Shown here one piece after another: positions 60,745-64,000 of a DNA stretch of 64,000 bases. A program made the translations under genes and the position numbers. Each line of letters opens with the position of its first letter. Positions within the stretch are counted from its first letter, which is position 1. Under the pieces are notes generated by a model that made no database searches, was not told where the DNA came from, and saw only the letters and a program-made list of their open reading frames with translations. Source of the stretch: Xylocopa sonorina (lineage: Eukaryota > Arthropoda > Insecta > Hymenoptera > Apidae); the NCBI RefSeq assembly GCF_050948175.1, contig NC_135199.1:11226501-11290500 (forward strand), in the 5' to 3' direction.

Positions 60745-63700
60745 TTAAGAAGCTGGTTCGTCATCAGCCAAATTATGAAGATCTGAATAGTTCACGATAG
60801 CACGATGCAAAAATTCATATTGTGCCTGAAATATTAATTAAATATTACACATATGAGAAATAGCTTTACGAACTAAGTGCACTACATATACGTTTTATAA
60901 ATTGAATAATAATGTAGATATACCAATTATATTTGGCTTTAGAAATGCCAAGTATGTTGATGTGTTTCTTTCCATTTTATTATACTGCGAAAGTGTTAAT
61001 ATAAAATTTAAATTACTTACAAAAGTGCTAATCATGCCATGTCTTTGTGAACGTAATTTCTTTGTCGTCGTGAAAATATCTACGCGTTTTTCAGTTCTTA
61101 ATTGTTGAACCAATATACTAAGAGCGACGAACATTGAACTCCTGTCAGATCCGTAACTGCAATGCACGACTAACGAGCCGCTTGATTCAGTATCGTTTGT
61201 AAGCGTTTGGTTTACAAGTTCGATGAGGCCACGAGTAACCTCAGGTACTTCTCCTTCTACTGTTGGCCATCCATGATATTGGTATTGTGTTACGGCAACA
61301 TTTTCATCTGTCTTTGTATTGGATACACAAAATTCACGACGAGTGTAATACGGACAGCTCTCACTCTGAATGTATCTGACTCTTATATGGTCATAAACAG
61401 ACTCATCATCGGGCCAATACCGTGGACATTTTCGTGGACCTTCGTTTAACTGAAACAAATGTTTAGAATATAATTTCCATGCTATTTTAATATTATTTAT
61501 ATAATTAATAATAATTACAACTCTCTATAATAATAATATAATATGCTTTTCTAAAGTCGGAGACACAACAATATTTTTCGTCCGACTATATTTATAACAT
61601 ACATGGTTTTGTGCAATACTATATGTTGCGTGCCATGTGTACAGCGGTTACGCAATAAGTCCGAAATTTGAGGAAATGACAGAAGTTTACCACTAATAAA
61701 GAAAAAACGAACTTACATCGGATAACATTACTATAGTACAAATGCACTGTTCTAAAATCATTCGCCAAAAATCTGCTATAGTAGTATCCAACGGATCCTG
61801 AGTAATTACAAACGATTCAGAATTGTCGTAGCCTTCGATAAATGATGCGTTTATATACGTTGAGTGTTCTCTACCCGGGACAGGTGTAAGAATTACACGG
61901 TTTCTATCGTACGGTATTATTAATTCGCTTCTGTTCTTGCTTTTGTTCTCTTCACCACCGCCAACAGAAAATGACTTTCTGTCTTCTAATATAGAGTTGA
62001 TTTTCTACGAATAACAAAAATTGAACATATAACTTTCGTCAAGAAATTAAGCCGTTTAACAAAAGTTATCTACTTACATCATACTCTTCCTCCATTCTAC
62101 ATTTTTCTTTACCGTTATCTCTCTGTCTTAATTTAGCGATCGTAGCTTTAAGCTGAGATGCTGGAATCTCCGTGTCCCCGTATTGCGCCATTTCCATTAA
62201 CGCGCGATAAATGAAAATGTACTGTTTCAATGATTGCACTAAGAAGTTTCTTTGATGTCTCAGATCGCACACTGTATTGAAAATCGAGACTTGACCTTCC
62301 TCTGCGAGCTGTTGCAGCAAAGAGTCTAACGCGACTAACGTTCCGGTTCGTCCGACGCCTGCGCTGCAGTGTACCAATATTGGGCCTTTTTCCAACGAGT
62401 AAGCCTCGTTCACTCTCTTTATGAACCTTAGTATGGCATGAGGATGTTCTGGCGCCATGAAATCTTTCCAAACTAAGAAGTGATATTGAATAATAGTGCG
62501 AGCGTCCCGCTCGCCTAATCGCGTCATCTTCAATTCACGGACAACGTAATCCGAGTAAGCCCTTTCTCGGACATGTTCTACGGTGATGTCACCAAAATTC
62601 TTCGTTTCACCTTTGTCCGGCCAATATTTCGCGCACTTTGTTTTTGAATATTCTTCGAGATTCGTTAACATGAGTATTAGCTCAAGATGTTGCTCCCAGA
62701 TCATTCTCCAGTAATCGCAAACAGTGTTCTCCATCGGGCCTTGTGCGCAGATGAACTTCTTGCGTTCTTTGTATCCTAGTACAAAGTTTGCATTTATGTA
62801 GTCGGAGCCACAAATCCCATCCATTTGCGCAAGTCTTATTCTGGTTTGATCATAACACTTTATATCCGGATAACGATTTTTGTACAGATTCTCGCGTGCC
62901 TCCGAAGCTCTAGTTGTGCGATCTGTGAATCTGTCTGGCAACAGTTCGAACTCATGTTGGAAACCGTAATCAGAATCACGGTGTCGTTCGAGGTATGCCT
63001 GGAGTAATTCGGTTTTAGGAATAGGAGGCATATCCGGCGGGCTCGCTGCTACCAGTTGATGTCTCCCTCTAAGGCTTCTGCACAAATGTCTATTAAAATA
63101 AAAATATTTACTGGATTTCATACTCATATATTTTTTCAAGTAAAAATATACGACGGTTATATTTAACTATATAAAATGTTTCCTACCTGAAACTGTTTCT
63201 CAACGTTATAATCTCCTCTCCTCTCTGTTCAGCACGCTTTGTGTATCTATGCAATACACAAAGCACAATGAGAAGACTGATGATAATCAGTATAAGGGCT
63301 ATGGAAGTTTGTAGAATTACGCTAAGAGTGGTCAGTTCCGTTGACACCATAGTCGAGGGATCCAATCCTCCATAAAGAGGATTAAAATAGTTGCTATAAG
63401 CTGGTAAAAGCTGATCTTCCTGGTTTCCAAATACTGTAGAAAAATTATGCATTATGTAAATTACAATAACTTGATAATTATGTCGATTTACTCTTAAACA
63501 TTCGGTCATTTACCAATAACTTCGATGAAACCCGTATAATTGGATTTTTCGTCCAAAAAACCATCCTGTGGGAGGAACAACGATAGATCGGAAGATCCAT
63601 CGTTGTTGTTCGTTTTCTGAGTAGCCATATTTTCTCGTTTCCTTCTGTTCGCAGTCTCTGTATGATTACTGTCTATCAAATTTGCAATTGTCGTTTCTAT

Positions 63701-64000
63701 TTTCTGGGTGGTAACGGTCGTTGTCGTTGGAGGGGGAGTCGTAGTGGATGTCATCGGCGTCGTAGTAGTAGCGGGTGTTGTATTGAGTGTTGGCGTGGTT
63801 GTCGGAACCTCGGGGACCAAATGTAACTCTGGCTGGGCTTTTGGCCGGAGTCCAATACATTTGTTGCACATGTTGCTACCGGTGAATGATTCACCGTCGC
63901 CAAGGAAGATCTCAGTCATTAATCGATCGCTGTCGAACGACTCAGCAACATAAGCACCACCAGAAGGTGAATTATGAGCATACTGATACGAGTATACACC
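60745..64000 (-). CDS. Receptor-type tyrosine-protein phosphatase, two PTP domains (5' end outside window)
   Basis: Transmembrane protein tyrosine phosphatase; the window holds its C-terminal 847 residues. Exons on the minus strand: 64000-63514 (open at the edge), 63433-63187, 63089-62078, 62004-61717, 61449-61021, 60825-60745. The in-window sum is 2544 nt. The extracellular end is a Thr/Pro-rich mucin-like stalk (many TTTT-type runs). One membrane helix follows (LQTSIALILIIISLLIVLCV), then PTP domain D1 with KNRYPDIKCYD and the signature VHCSAGVGRTG. The WPD loop of D1 reads WKD (VWKDFMAPEHP). D2 has HCSYGSDRSS, which keeps Cys and Arg, but its WPD loop reads WPT, so it should be inactive. 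Which insect receptor PTP this is (36E- or 99A-like) could not be settled. Confidence 0.9.

Noticed and set aside
63708..63953. Plus-strand frame opposite the phosphatase stalk, Val/Gly-rich
   Set aside because: It is the antisense of the Thr/Pro-rich stalk codons and has no independent support.

Overview
This is a eukaryotic, insect-type nuclear window. It is AT-rich, with short introns (mostly 60-110 bp) carrying GT...AG borders, and its genes are conserved single-copy loci whose closest recognisable relatives are insect proteins. Base composition, intron size and the shared-exon Su(var)3-9/eIF2gamma locus fit a holometabolous insect, probably a hymenopteran; the species is not determined. 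I rebuilt exon structures by hand. Every complete multi-exon gene gave a total coding length divisible by three with no internal stop, which supports the models.

Layout. CCT8 (chaperonin theta, minus, 253-2532) is divergent from the G-protein gamma1 subunit (plus, 3136-3348). Next on the plus strand are the catalytic subunit of DNA polymerase zeta (REV3, 4308-11521) and an extended-PHD protein of the pineapple eye/G2E3/PHF7 type (12420-16362). The bifunctional glutamyl-prolyl-tRNA synthetase (minus, 17434-23412) is divergent from protein kinase D (plus, 24926-28385). After about 3 kb of AT-rich DNA comes an unrecognised secreted, single-pass membrane protein (plus, 31488-32680). It converges on peroxisomal dihydroxyacetone-phosphate acyltransferase (GNPAT, minus, 32839-35349).

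The GNPAT start region is divergent from a composite locus at 36319-43807. Three 5' coding exons are shared by translation factor eIF2gamma and the histone H3K9 methyltransferase Su(var)3-9, and the methyltransferase body is one large exon inside eIF2gamma intron 3. The intergenic space between GNPAT and this locus holds an inverted repeat with four copies of a CTCF-like GGCGCC-containing motif. TSEN54 (minus, 44241-47002) follows, divergent from a TBC1D10/whacked Rab-GAP (plus, 48604-49916). A second unrecognised single-pass membrane protein lies at 50615-51792 (minus). Then come about 9 kb with no supportable gene, and finally the 3' part of a two-domain receptor tyrosine phosphatase (minus, 60745 to the window end), whose 5' end lies outside.

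The genes do not form one pathway; the set is housekeeping (folding, translation, tRNA charging and splicing, lipid synthesis, translesion replication, chromatin) plus signalling (Ggamma1, PKD, receptor PTP, Rab-GAP). No tRNA, rRNA, CRISPR array or intact transposon was seen. The items most worth a second look are the shared-exon Su(var)3-9/eIF2gamma locus, the CTCF-like inverted repeat beside it, the two uncharacterised membrane proteins (one with a furin-like site), a 49-codon overlapping frame at the start of the Rab-GAP gene, and a possible micropeptide frame near 16.6 kb.
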